A stretch of DNA of 64,000 nucleotides. Origin: Amoebidium appalachense (Eukaryota; Ichthyosporea). Location: the NCBI GenBank assembly GCA_963693365.1, contig CAVNZM010000001.1, forward strand, positions 21,452,001-21,516,000. The letters are read 5' to 3'. The notes under the pieces were generated by a model. That model was not told where the DNA came from and did no database searches. It saw nothing but the letters and a program-made list of their open reading frames with translations. Positions 45,375 through 56,058 of this stretch are shown one piece after another (position 1 is the stretch's first letter; each line of letters begins with the position of its first letter). Made by a program: the position numbers and the translations under genes.

Positions 45375-46115
45375 AATGAGGAGGAATAGGGAAAGACCCC
45401 CCCCCCCCCCCGGAGGAAAAAAAAAAAAGAATTAATACTTAGTTTATGTCTCTTTTCAAGTGTAGTCCCGGCCTCTGCAGGGGGGAGATAGGGAGATAGG
45501 GGGGACATGTAGACTTCGTATTTTATTTGTGTGATGATGTTTGTTTTGTTTTGTTTGTTGGTTTGTTGGTTTGTTTAGTTTGTTCGGTGAAAGCTGGACT
45601 CCTGTGGAGTCTAACAGAGTGAAATGGTCTCTACTCCTGTGGCGTGAGACTTAGAAATTTTTTAACATGAACAACTTGTGCGGTCTCTGCTCCAGTGGAG
45701 CGAGACATAAAGGAACAACAGTCTTAATGGTATCTCGTGTACAAATTGTGAAAAAGTTAGAAAGGTAAGAAGGAAGGGGGGGGGGGGGGGGGGGGGAGGG
45801 GGGCACAACGGTGGTGGTTACTTTTCGTATTATGATATTACGACAGCTCGTAATCGTATATTACGACATTCCGTAATATTGTATTTAGTTAGTCATGGTA
45901 TACTCGTAACATATTATTTGGCTATGCATAGGATATCTTATGGATGGACAAAGAGCTGTCGTAATGATGTATACACGACATGCTATGTATATACATACGA
46001 GTGGTGTACGGGCTCTTATGGAAATGTCTACGACGGTTTTATGGGGGTCGTAATGTACCCCAGGACCAGCCATATGTATATCACCACACCACTCCGTAGA
46101 AACACAATAACAACC
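45375..46115. other. region between gene A copy 1 and LINE family 2 ORF1
   Basis: C/A tract at about 45398-45432, (TTTG)n at 45540-45585, two imperfect repeats GGTCTCTxCTCCxGTGGxGxGAGAC (about 45627 and 45680), a G tract at 45777-45803, and TCGTAATATTACGAC palindromes at 45830-45880. Part of it may be the LINE 5' UTR, but no clear start is visible. Confidence 0.45.
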
Positions 46116-47090
46116 ATGCCGAAACTTTCGGTTGATACAGTACTGGCAGAACTTGCCCTCGTTAAGAAACAGCTAAATGAGCTGTTACCACTCAAGAACA
46201 TGATAGAAAAACTCCAAACAGAAAATACCCAACTCAAGCTCACCATTGATTCACTCACAGCCCAGCTAAACATTAGTGGATCGCAAAACCCCAAAACTCA
46301 TGAGCAAACATCTCGCGACGGAGACATTTCCACCCCAACACAAAACAACACAGGACCGGAAGCACAGCTCCCGGCAGAGTTCCTAGAATATGCGAACTCT
46401 CGTAAAACACCCGAGCTCCGCCAAATTGCCAAGGAAACATATGCCAGCATTCTTGCAGGCAACGAGTACCGCCGCAACTCCCCTCCCAAACCGCCGGCTA
46501 AGGGGAACACCCAAGCAAACGGTAACATCAACATCCCACCCAAATACGAGAGGGTGTATTTCAAAGTCAAGCACGGCAGACGCCCACACAGGGCCATGTG
46601 GTCCATCTTCAAGGCTCTCGGCTTCCGGTGCTCTCGCATCCTTTGTCTGTCCTTCATTGGATACGATGTGCTGGAAGTAGCAGTACGGGGCGACTATAAC
46701 CGTGCGTTCATCCGTGACGCGACAAAGGGGTGTGGAAGCTTCTTCACCCACCTCCCAAGCTACGACCCATGCGCGCCGGAAAACATTCAGAAAGCAGACA
46801 AAGAACGTAAAGTGTCTGCTAAGAATGCGTGCGCCACACGTTGTCGTGTACGCATCAGCAAGGCAAAAGAGTTCCTCGCAAAGTTGGAAAACGATGCTAC
46901 GAGCGTGATAGACACGGACACGAAGGAACCAATGTTTTCTGGTGAGAAACTGCTCGAGCGCAAACGCCGATGCGAGATGGAAATCGAGCTCTTCTGCGAA
47001 CTGTTCGCGCTGGCGGAAGGTCGTGCATACGACCCCGTAAGCGACAAGTGGGAACCAACCCCACAGGTGTCGGACCAAACCGATGCCTAA
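46116..47090 (+). CDS. LINE family 2 ORF1 protein
   Basis: 324 residues from ATG 46116 (the frame is open upstream to 45879, but that stretch is repeat-like). N-terminal coiled coil (VLAELALVKKQLNELL then MIEKLQTENTQLKLTI, about residues 7-55), then a Ser/Thr/Gln/Asn-rich linker, then a basic globular region (YERVYFKVKHGRRPHR, about 146) and a charged helical C-terminus (KEFLAKLEND). The architecture fits an RNA-binding ORF1 chaperone; no zinc knuckle is visible. Its stop codon overlaps the ORF2 start. Confidence 0.82.
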   Translation: MPKLSVDTVLAELALVKKQLNELLPLKNMIEKLQTENTQLKLTIDSLTAQLNISGSQNPKTHEQTSRDGDISTPTQNNTGPEAQLPAEFLEYANSRKTPELRQIAKETYASILAGNEYRRNSPPKPPAKGNTQANGNINIPPKYERVYFKVKHGRRPHRAMWSIFKALGFRCSRILCLSFIGYDVLEVAVRGDYNRAFIRDATKGCGSFFTHLPSYDPCAPENIQKADKERKVSAKNACATRCRVRISKAKEFLAKLENDATSVIDTDTKEPMFSGEKLLERKRRCEMEIELFCELFALAEGRAYDPVSDKWEPTPQVSDQTDA

Positions 47091-50000
47091 TTTATCCTTC
47101 TTCTTCTGGAATGCTCGGACACTGGGCCCCCAAAAGGGCCTCCCCCCCGGGACACTCGACGATAAAATCAGCTACATACAACAACAGACAAACAACCACA
47201 CGTTTACAGTGATTTGCGAAACACAGTTTAAAAACCACCACAAATTCAACTCTACATTGGTCGACACATCCACACACCCCGGTTACGCGAAAAACCGAGG
47301 CATTATTGTACTTGCCGCACCACACGTGAGAGTGAAGTGCAAACCGGTAGCAAAAACGGAATTCTCGGTTTCTATAGAGTTTCTTTCTAATGTTTTTACT
47401 TTTGTATATTACCCACCATCTATGTCGGTTGTCGAATTGACTCACGAGTTGTCACAGTTACCAATGTCCACTGTTATTTTAGGTGATTTTAACACGCGAC
47501 TCCACCACACAGACACACTGCAAGTGAGTGTCGGGTACCCATCTAAGCCCCCGGAGCGTGCTATCCCTTTAGCAAGGTATGTCCAAAGTCACACTTTGCG
47601 GTTCCCTCAAATATCCCATGCCCACAACACCGACTGGGGAGTGGCCTTTTGGCCATCAACCATGTCAAAACTCTCTCTCCCTCCTAACCTCTCTAGGTCA
47701 TCTGACCACTCTCCTATCCTTTTCCTACCTAAGATCTCCCTTGATCTGCTCCCCCCTCCCCCTCCCACCTTTCGCCTCCGTCTATCCCAGCTTAAGTCAC
47801 AGTGGGGTAGAGTTGATGTATGTGTATGCTATGCTACGAAACACCCTATATATATGCGCCTATTAGAATCTGCACAAGCCAGGCCAGATTCACATCTCGT
47901 ACTAGATACATGCACTAACTTTATTGTTGATGATTTGATAGATCTCGGTGATTATGCTGGCGGTGGTAGGAAGGAATACCCCGATGCTCTCTTGTTACCA
48001 AACACCACTCCCGCTAGACTAGGTGAACCCCTGTCTCAAAAGGAAAGCTTGCGCCGGCTTGCTAGTATGAATCGATTTGGCCCCCCTGCTCGTATTATTG
48101 GTGATACCACTGGAGACCCCCTCATAGACTCTGATAAGTATTTCTCGGAACTGTTTAAAGATAGGACCCCCGCTCAGAAACCTATTGTGTGGCCTGTAGA
48201 CCCATCTATCCCCATAGAAACGATCCTCCCCTTTTTCAGTCCCGATGCCATATGGTCTGTGATATCTAGTTATAGCTCTAGTAAGTCTTGTGGACCTGAT
48301 GGACTCCCTGCTGGGTTTCTTAAAATCCTTGTTCCCTCCTACCCACAAAAGGAAAGTGATCGTGCTATTAAACCTGATCTTACTATCATGTTAAGCTCTC
48401 TCTTTTCTTGGTGTGTTAAATGTGGACATGTCCCGTCATCTTGGTTAGATACCTTAGTGATCCCCATAGTTAAGAAGGACTCTGAGGGCCCCATATCATC
48501 CTTTCGCCCCATTACACTAACCCAGGTTGTTCGTAGATTCTTTGAAGCTTGCTTACTTAGGTTATTTGCACATCACCCTAGGTTTCAATCTATTCTTCAC
48601 ATACACCCATGCCAATCCGCTTTTCGTAAAAACAATTCATGTTATGTTCAAATAATGGCACTGCACGATTCTATGCAAGTTGGTGCACAATATGTTGGCT
48701 TTATTGATTGGAAAACTGCTTACGATTCTGTCTCCCCTGGTCTCCTATGGGAAAAGCTTGCTGCACGGGGTGTACCACACTGCATTGGTGTTCTGTTAGA
48801 AGCACTCTTGTCTCAAACCTATGGTAGAGCTGTGGTTAATGGGCATCTTTCATATGGTTTTGCTCGTACTAGAGGTCTCTTGCAGGGTTCATTGCTTAGC
48901 CCCTTTTTGTTTAACCTATTTATAGATGATTTGGCTGTCAAGATTTACGCCGAAAACGATGACCCTATTAATAACTTTCCGCCTGCACTTCTCTATGCTG
49001 ATGATCTGTCCCTCCTTGCCCGTACCCCTAGACGCCTGCAAAGATTGTTCGATGTAGTGTCAGAGTGGTGCAAGGCAAACCTTATGATCCTTAACATAGA
49101 CAAATGTGGTGTTCTTGTACCTGATATAGCTAACAATTTACACACATTTACATTATCATCTAAACCTGTACCTATAGTTCCAGAATACAAATATCTTGGT
49201 GTTCCGGTTGATTCTGTTGGTGTTATGTTTCCCCATATGGTCGAAAAGAGGGTAGAGTTGGCTCGTAAGCGGTTAGCTTTCTTCTCGGCTAATATTTTTA
49301 AAGACACACCCCTCCATCCTTCTATTAGACTTACATTTATTCGCACTTTTGTCTTCCCGGCATGTGAATATGGTTTACCCCTTCTCGCCGCTTGGATCAA
49401 GAAAGAGAGAACTAGAGCGCTTAAACCCTTGGCAAATTTCCTTGAAGCAGAAGTTGCCTCCTTTCTATCTAACAACTGTTGTAAACCTGGGCCTGTAACG
49501 CTCTCGATATATGGTCTGGTCCCAATAGCTGCTAGAGTATCCTATCTCGCGCTGAAATTCAATAAGCACATAAGCCGCTTAAAGAAGTATTTGCCCTCCC
49601 ACCCTCTCTTCTCTATCCGACCTGTCCCCTCCTCACCTCTCCCCTCTTTCCTCCCCTCTCTCTCCCCTTCTCCCCTGGGCACAAATACAAATAAACCCCG
49701 CAATAGTGTGTGTGTGACTTTGGACTGCCACTTACTTATTAAACATGTACACAATCACAAGATAATCACGCAATATAACAAATGGAAAAAGATACCACAC
49801 GACACTAGACCCGATGAAAGCATACACCTTGAAAAACTAAGCCTTATGTCTCGTTTTATATATACTGACCGCCTCAACCATATTGCCAAATATGGCACTC
49901 GCAAGTGTATAACACCTAAATACATATTACCTTCCTGTAGAACTGGTCTTTCTCTAGCTGATGGTATTATTGATCAATTACCACGCTTTTACTGTACACG

Positions 50001-50277
50001 TGCTATACAGTGGAGATCTAATAAGTATAAGGTGGCATCATTTGCATGCCCAAACAACACACACACACACCAGTTTAACCGGTCATGTATCGCCAAATGT
50101 AGTTTGATAGACCACATAATACCGCAACACACACACGTCACATTCACAACAGACACCCAGAAAGATAGCCTACCTGTAAATTACAACATCCTTGATTTTA
50201 TACTAAACACGCGTAACTACGACCTGTTTATTAGATGTATTGATTGGCTTGAGAAACACATCACTACAAAATTATAG
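47083..50277 (+). CDS. LINE family 2 ORF2: APE endonuclease and reverse transcriptase
   Basis: 1,064 residues. Endonuclease domain: FFFWNARTLG, VICETQF (about residue 45), VILGDFN (about 131), TDWG, SDHSPILF (about 206). Reverse transcriptase: SFRPITLT (about 471), FIDWKTAYDS (about 539), QGSLLSPFLFNLFIDDLA and catalytic LLYADDLSLLA (about 637). No RNase H domain recognised. The start overlaps the ORF1 stop in ATGCCTAA, an 8-base overlap suited to termination-reinitiation. Compared with family 1 ORF2 in this window it shares the domain plan and motifs but is clearly a different lineage. Confidence 0.93.
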   Translation: MPNLSFFFWNARTLGPQKGLPPGTLDDKISYIQQQTNNHTFTVICETQFKNHHKFNSTLVDTSTHPGYAKNRGIIVLAAPHVRVKCKPVAKTEFSVSIEFLSNVFTFVYYPPSMSVVELTHELSQLPMSTVILGDFNTRLHHTDTLQVSVGYPSKPPERAIPLARYVQSHTLRFPQISHAHNTDWGVAFWPSTMSKLSLPPNLSRSSDHSPILFLPKISLDLLPPPPPTFRLRLSQLKSQWGRVDVCVCYATKHPIYMRLLESAQARPDSHLVLDTCTNFIVDDLIDLGDYAGGGRKEYPDALLLPNTTPARLGEPLSQKESLRRLASMNRFGPPARIIGDTTGDPLIDSDKYFSELFKDRTPAQKPIVWPVDPSIPIETILPFFSPDAIWSVISSYSSSKSCGPDGLPAGFLKILVPSYPQKESDRAIKPDLTIMLSSLFSWCVKCGHVPSSWLDTLVIPIVKKDSEGPISSFRPITLTQVVRRFFEACLLRLFAHHPRFQSILHIHPCQSAFRKNNSCYVQIMALHDSMQVGAQYVGFIDWKTAYDSVSPGLLWEKLAARGVPHCIGVLLEALLSQTYGRAVVNGHLSYGFARTRGLLQGSLLSPFLFNLFIDDLAVKIYAENDDPINNFPPALLYADDLSLLARTPRRLQRLFDVVSEWCKANLMILNIDKCGVLVPDIANNLHTFTLSSKPVPIVPEYKYLGVPVDSVGVMFPHMVEKRVELARKRLAFFSANIFKDTPLHPSIRLTFIRTFVFPACEYGLPLLAAWIKKERTRALKPLANFLEAEVASFLSNNCCKPGPVTLSIYGLVPIAARVSYLALKFNKHISRLKKYLPSHPLFSIRPVPSSPLPSFLPSLSPSPLGTNTNKPRNSVCVTLDCHLLIKHVHNHKIITQYNKWKKIPHDTRPDESIHLEKLSLMSRFIYTDRLNHIAKYGTRKCITPKYILPSCRTGLSLADGIIDQLPRFYCTRAIQWRSNKYKVASFACPNNTHTHQFNRSCIAKCSLIDHIIPQHTHVTFTTDTQKDSLPVNYNILDFILNTRNYDLFIRCIDWLEKHITTKL

Positions 50278-50301
50278 CGCACGCGCACACACACACACAA
50301 A

Positions 50302-50350
<49 letters not shown>

Positions 50351-50414
50351 CCAGCTGATACCGAGTGTCCCGAGGGAAGCCCCTTTAAAAAAATTAAAAT
50401 TAAAATTAAAAAAA

Positions 50415-50453
<39 letters not shown>
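50278..50453 (+). other. LINE family 2 3' end and A-rich tail
   Basis: (CA)n to about 50349, then a short unique segment CCAGCTGATACCGAGTGTCC, then TTAAAATTAAA repeats and about 50 A. Mirrored at 55883-56058. The mirror has a CA stretch of different length, as expected for a microsatellite. Confidence 0.85.
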
Positions 50454-50454
<1 letters not shown>

Positions 50455-50650
50455 GGGGAACCCCAACTAATTGATTTCTCCTTGTAGTCTTTATGGTGTC
50501 TCGTAGAGAAAGTAAACCCTGATATATAGTCACCACCCGACATCTATGTACGTGATCATGATATACCGCTGAGGGGATATTCCGAGCAAAACCCCCCCCC
50601 CCATACCTGAGACTGGTTCTCTTTGCCTCGAGTAAACAGCGTAAACCCCC
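50454..50650 (+). repeat. non-LINE flank shared with the inverted copy
   Basis: About 197 bp downstream of the poly(A), reverse-complementary to 55688-55882 with very few differences. It contains no second poly(A). Confidence 0.92.
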
Positions 50651-51090
50651 ATATGTATATCATATGTATATGGTTGGTAATTCGTAAAATACATCGATGT
50701 ATATCATATGTCATGGGTTACGATGGTATTAAGCCGCTCCTAAACATATACTTAAGATATCCAACGGGATGGGTTTGGATACTCGGATGGTGAAGATTAC
50801 GATGGGTTTCCGACCCCTCGTAACGCTCTCGTATGTATGTTCTATGTATAGTCGTATGTATATACATAGGTTATACATTGGATATACATTGGTTATCCTA
50901 TGTATAGTGCAATGTATATACATTGGATATCTTATGTACAGTGCAATGTATATACATTGGATATCCTATGCATAGTGCAATGTATATACATTGGATATCC
51001 AATGTATAGTGCAATGTATATACATTGGATATACATAGGATATACATATGACATACGCTTTACGACATCCATAAACCCTATGGATGTCGT
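50651..51090 (+). repeat. AT-rich palindromic repeats, 34-bp tandem units
   Basis: GTGCAATGTATATACATTGGATAT recurs at about 50907, 50941, 50975 and 51009. Each unit has the self-complementary core AATGTATATACATT. The surrounding sequence is rich in TATACAT and TACGAC motifs. Confidence 0.85.
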
Positions 51091-51295
51091 AAAGAGGGTT
51101 GATGGATGTCGTAAAGCGTATATCCAATGTATATACATAAGACGGTCCGTTAACCCCATGGAACTCTTTACACTATCGTAAAGAGGTCGTGCAACCACTC
51201 CATATGAACTCGCGGTGTGCTTTACGATGGGTGACAGGTTTACGCCATCGAGGATGGCATTACGAGGGGTATACGATCCCCGGTGGAGATTGCTG
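51091..51295 (+). promoter_or_regulatory. 5' flank of gene A copy 2, duplicated at 54068
   Basis: The 209 bp 51091-51299 recur at 54068-54276 with an exact offset of 2,977. They precede the gene A start codon, so they may hold its promoter. They contain TCGTAAAG palindromic motifs and no obvious TATA box. Confidence 0.5.
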
Positions 51296-52419
51296 ATGGC
51301 AGAGATGCGCGCAGCCCTGAAGGCACTGGGCATCATCTTCCAAGAGGTCGGCAAGGGTAAGACGCCCAAGGCCAAACAACCCCGGGCTCAGGAGTCCGAG
51401 GATTCTGACGACGGGCCCAGGAGGCTTAAGAGGGCGGAAACCGTGATGAAGCTGGTACGTAACATAGTTTTGCTTACCCCCTCCAGTTCTAGAGAGGACC
51501 CACAGAGAGTATTCCGGACACTACGATATGTGAAGTATGCGATTGTGTAGATGTCCGCGTTGCATGTACTAGATCATTATTACGAAATTCATTTGCGTAA
51601 CAAGTAAGACCATATCAAGTATGACACCTGCACAAAATATGGGGACTTCTATCAGTAATGTGCCAGCACATGTGTCGATGAGGGATATGGTGTGGTTCCT
51701 GCTTTCAAGCCTCTAACAGCATTCAGGACTCTAACCCATTTTTCTTTTGTCTGCCTCTGCAGTACGACCACAGCAAAGGGATGTCCAAGTCCCACGTCGT
51801 TTTTCAAAATATGACGCTGTACTTCCCATTCAGCAACACAAACAAGACGGATAACGAGCCCGTCATCAGAGCGTGGCTTGCGAGTGTGAAGGCCACCAAC
51901 CGCGCCCTCTACAACATCCTCCACCCAGAGGGGATCGAGGATTGGGTTCAGGAGCTCAGCAACCCCGCAAAAAACACGGACGCCCAGAACCGTGTCACCA
52001 TCATCCGCAACGGCCTGAATTCGTGCAAGTCCGAGGTCAATCGAGGGATGCACAGCTCAATGAGGGCCTTCTCCTTGGCTGAGTCCAACCTGGATGTAAG
52101 TCAAAGTGTGCACGGTTCACCTCTTATTTTGTTTTCCTGCATGATTAAACGATTAGTTACTATTTCTATGCTGTGATTGGAATACAACAGCAACCTCGGG
52201 TCCCTCTTCAATGTATTATTACATGCGCATGTTTTCTTAATTTTTGTGCTTTTGTTTTTCAGCACAACGTGTTTCACATGTTAGCATTCAGTGTTATTCA
52301 TTCATTCTAACACCCCCCCCCCCCCCCCCCCCCCCCCCCCAAACACACACACACACACACTCGCTCACTTCCCCACCCACACATACCAAAAATCACACGC
52401 ACACCAAAAGCCCCTCCCA

Positions 52420-52450
<31 letters not shown>

Positions 52451-52757
52451 TTTTCCAAAAACTGTCAAATGCCTCCATGCCCACCAACACAGATGTTCCA
52501 GGTTGCCCCTGTCAATGCCGCCGACCCCGACAAGTTGGCAGACCAGGTTAGGTACCGCAAGAAGACGTGGGAGGGGTGGTTGGTGGAGGTTGAGTGCAAC
52601 AACCATCCCTGTGGCCGCATGTACAGCGTCGATCCGGTGACGGGCAACCCATGGGGCAACCCCGCCCTTCACCGCATCATGTGCATGTCCCCCATCAACG
52701 GCTCCTACATCAAGAACCGCCTCAGCAGCTTCAAGACACTAAACGTTAGTGCCCATT

Positions 52758-52802
<45 letters not shown>

Positions 52803-54067
52803 ACGCACCACACACACCACACCCCAATCAAAGACGAAATCTTCTCATGCTGCTTTTTTTAATATGCTTGTTCAGGTTTAATGTTGTTGTTCTTCCTTAT
52901 TGGTTCATTCTTAATGCACCAGTGTGACCCCCCCCCCCCCCCCCCCCCCCCCAACACACACACACACCACACCCCAATCAAAGACGAAATCTTCTCATGC
53001 TGCTTTTTTAACATGCTTATTAATGTTTAATGTTGTTGTTCTTCCTTAATGGTTCATTCTTAATGCACTGTGACCCCCCCCCCCCCCCCCTCCCCCCCCC
53101 ACAGACACACACTCCCACTCCCTCCACTCCCTCCCTCCCACCTCCCCCTGTTGTCCCACGTACGAATCACCAACACATAACCACACAAGACATCAAATCC
53201 TTATCACTCAGAGCAACGGTACATGCATGGTTATCCAGTATCCATTCAGCTTCCCACTTCCTCAAGTCATTTCAGATTTTTCATTGTCGTATTCGGTTTT
53301 ATTTGCTGCTAATGGAGAATACCCCCTTTCCTCATCACCACATACACACATGATTACGTGTACGTACACGCAACACACACACCAACACCCACACAGGAGT
53401 TTCAAAAGGCTTTGCCCGAGCTCTTCAGCTTCATGCTCCACACATTTGAGTGCGGACTGCGGGATCCAATGGCCCACAAGTCTGCCACTCAGATTTCGTG
53501 GTCAGCTGTGAAGTATGGAGCTGACATGCCTGACTACGAGGGTGGTGCTCGGCCATCAGAGATCAGCAAGGTATACAACTACCCCCCCCCCCCCCCCCCC
53601 CCTTGCGTCCTCCCTGAGGATGGGCTCTGCTTATGACGCATACTGTGCACATGGCTGATGTTGCGTGCTTGAATGTTTGCCTTTGCATGTGTCCTGCACC
53701 ATGCTTCTCATCGTGTATGCGTATTTCGTACCGTGTTCTGCATTCAAACCCCCCCCCCCCCCCCATCATTGTGTTTTAGCTCCCGTCCGAAAGACAACGT
53801 ATGGATATCGAAATGATGATATTTATAAGTCGTATGTATGGGTTACGTATCATCGTAGTTTTTTAGGATATCTCCTAAGCATGGGCAAGTATCATCCTAT
53901 CATGTCATCTTTAGGTTTGGTATGGTAACATTGTGATAGCATTTTTCCCAGGTACATACATGCTCAGGCTAGCCAGAAAAGTTAAAAACACTCACACAAT
54001 CTCCTTCTGTCCCAACCCAGTATGCAAAGACCTGGGAAAAGATCTGCAAGGTCCGGGAGAAGGCAGT
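51296..54067 (+). pseudogene. gene A, copy 2: 5' exons present, last exon truncated
   Basis: Exons 51296-51454 (start ATG 51296; MAEMRAALKALGIIFQEVG then an acidic/basic stretch), 51763-52095 (YDHSKGMSKSHVVFQ to AESNLD), 52493-52744, 53397-53570 and 54021-54067. Every junction is GT-AG and phase 0. The last exon is cut after REKAV and joins a second copy of the gene's own 5' flank. No known domain recognised; the N-terminal KAKQPRAQESEDSDD segment looks disordered and nuclear. An alternative extra exon at 52263 (HNVFHML) would hit a stop, so I exclude it. Introns 3 and 4 start with C tracts 11-14 nt after the donor; introns 1 and 2 do not. Taken with copy 1, the full gene would have five exons. 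Confidence 0.65.
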
Positions 54068-54276
54068 AAAGAGGGTTGATGGATGTCGTAAAGCGTATAT
54101 CCAATGTATATACATAAGACGGTCCGTTAACCCCATGGAACTCTTTACACTATCGTAAAGAGGTCGTGCAACCACTCCATATGAACTCGCGGTGTGCTTT
54201 ACGATGGGTGACAGGTTTACGCCATCGGAGATGGCATTACGAGGGGTATACGATCCCCGGTGGAGATTGCTGATGG
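54068..54276 (+). repeat. second copy of the gene A 5' flank
   Basis: Matches 51091-51299 base for base in length, with small differences such as CATCGGAGATGG for CATCGAGGATGG. It ends just after the ATGG of the start codon and then diverges. The junction at 54067/54068 shares only GT. Confidence 0.92.
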
Positions 54277-54288
54277 ACACCCCGACAA

Positions 54289-54625
54289 TCAACGGTTACC
54301 CCCCCCCCCCCCCCCCCCCCCCCTGGAATGATGAAGAAAGCATAAAAAAAAATTGCCTTGGCCGTCGGTGCGTGTAACAAACTGTTCGAGGTCGCTGTAC
54401 TCCACAAACACAGTGGAATAGAGTGTTTCCTCGAGGCACTCATCACGCTCGTCGTGTGTCCAGAAAAGTTCTTGAACTGAAACCACCCTGGCATGGAACC
54501 AACGACGCACACTTGCACGGCCACCAGGTGGTCTGGTTCCGTGTCCTGTGCAGTAACGGTGGCCCAGTCTGGCGAGACCGTGACAGTGGCAGTCCAACTC
54601 CTTGGTTTCGACATCAACATGTTTG
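54289..54625 (-). CDS. possible exon of an unrecognised minus-strand gene
   Basis: A minus-strand open stretch with protein-like composition (SVQELFWTHDERDECLEETLYSTVFVEYSDLEQFV) and a cysteine/histidine patch CHCHGLARLGHRYC. In the sense direction it runs to about 54325, where a plus-strand C tract (54299-54323) lies, that is a sense G tract. No start, splice partner or family could be assigned, and an overlapping frame is also open. Confidence 0.3.
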
Positions 54626-54749
54626 CGGTAGTACGTGCAGCATAAACTAATCAGATCGAGCGAGGGTGACTGCGCTTTGACGTTCGCGTATTACGTCATG
54701 GTTATTTGTACACCACACATGGCCCACCCGCCCACGACCCACCCGCGCT

Positions 54750-54780
<31 letters not shown>

Positions 54781-54812
54781 AAAAATTGTCTGGCCTTTGG
54801 ACGGACGTACCC

Positions 54813-54843
<31 letters not shown>

Positions 54844-54935
54844 ACACGCGCACACACCCCAACACCCAACACACATGCACACAAAACCATGTACACATGT
54901 GTACACCAGCCCACACAAACACACACACACACACG
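54750..54935 (+). repeat. C tracts and CA microsatellite
   Basis: C runs at about 54750-54778 and 54811-54829, then CA repeats to about 54935. Low complexity. Confidence 0.9.
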
Positions 54936-55064
54936 AACATGCACATTCGCTCACACGCTTCCACCCACACTCGTACGTGCCATCGCAATGTTGCAATGTT
55001 ACATATAAAGACAGTGCACGCGACATCTTGAACACACACGCCATCCAAAGTGGTGTGACCGCAT

Positions 55065-55440
55065 AAATTGATATTTATGCCCAGTTATCGAATTTGATTG
55101 GCAAACCCGCTATCTGGAATGTTTGCCTGATGCTCTTCCGTATGGAATGTTCGCGTGCTGCGGGCTTCTTTCGATTGGGCTGTTACTCTGCACGCAAGAT
55201 TACAACTGTTTCCACATGAACCAGAGTCTACGGTGGACTACCAGAGTCCCCTGCACCATGATAACGCGTCCCTCCGGCTGGCGTCCCCCAAATGATCTTC
55301 CTATTGTTTAAGGACCACGTTTCCTCGTCCCGCTAGTACTATTACATAGAGTACTATTACATAGCAACATTTACTTTCCATTGTCCATAATTTTAATCCA
55401 TTCAACAAACGAAGTCCATACACCTGTGTCCTCGCAATGT
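55065..55440 (+). repeat. intact paralogue of the insertion site (a-b block)
   Basis: Contiguous block whose first part (to about 55149) matches 55604-55687 and whose second part (55149-55440) matches 59426-59760. The two flanks of the inverted LINE segment are therefore joined here without the insert. Confidence 0.82.
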
Positions 55441-55603
55441 CATGGCAATCCAGCCCCCCCCACATATAAACACAGCGCACGCGATACCTTGAATGGAGCG
55501 CATAAATTGTGCGTCATTTTTCTTATGTCCCGTTAAAATATTTTTTATGGCCCGTAAGTGAATGGAGCGCATAAAATGTGGGCCATTTTTCTTATGTCCC
55601 GTT

Positions 55604-55687
55604 ATAATGATTTTTATGCCCCGTTATCAAATTTGATTGGCAAACCCGCTATCTTGAATGTTTGCCTGATGCTCTTCCATATAGAAT
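55604..55687 (+). repeat. left flank (a') of the inverted LINE segment
   Basis: Matches about 55065-55149 (TTTGATTGGCAAACCCGCTATC and following). The stretch 55441-55603 is AT-rich with repeated GAATGGAGCGCATAAA motifs and no gene. Confidence 0.8.
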
Positions 55688-55881
55688 GGGGGTTTACGCT
55701 GTTTACTCGAGGCAAAGAGAACCAGTCTCAGGTATGGGGGGGGGTTTTGCTCGGAATATCCCCTCAGCGGTATATCATGATCACGTACATAGATGTCGGG
55801 TGGTGACTATATATCAGGGTTTACTTTCTCTACGAGACACCATAAAGACTACAAGGAGAAATCAATTAGTTGGGGTTCCCC

Positions 55882-55914
<33 letters not shown>

Positions 55915-55981
55915 TTTTTTTTTTAATTTTAATTTTAATTTTTTTAAAGGGGCTTCCCTCGGGACACTCGGTATCAGCTGG

Positions 55982-56044
<63 letters not shown>

Positions 56045-56058
56045 TGTGTGTGTGTGCG

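Larger units (their letters stand above)
46116..50453 (+). mobile_element. LINE (family 2), plus-strand copy
   Basis: ORF1, overlapping ORF2, a CA repeat, a conserved 40-bp 3' segment and an A-rich tail with AAATTAAAATT repeats ending at 50453. Both ORFs are open, so the copy is coding-complete. Bases 46966-50650 recur in inverted orientation at 55688-59425, including about 197 bp beyond the poly(A). Confidence 0.9.

Noticed and set aside
52263-52310. Extra exon of gene A (HNVFHMLAFSVIHSF)
   Set aside because: It reaches a stop after 15 codons and the surrounding exons join in phase 0 without it.
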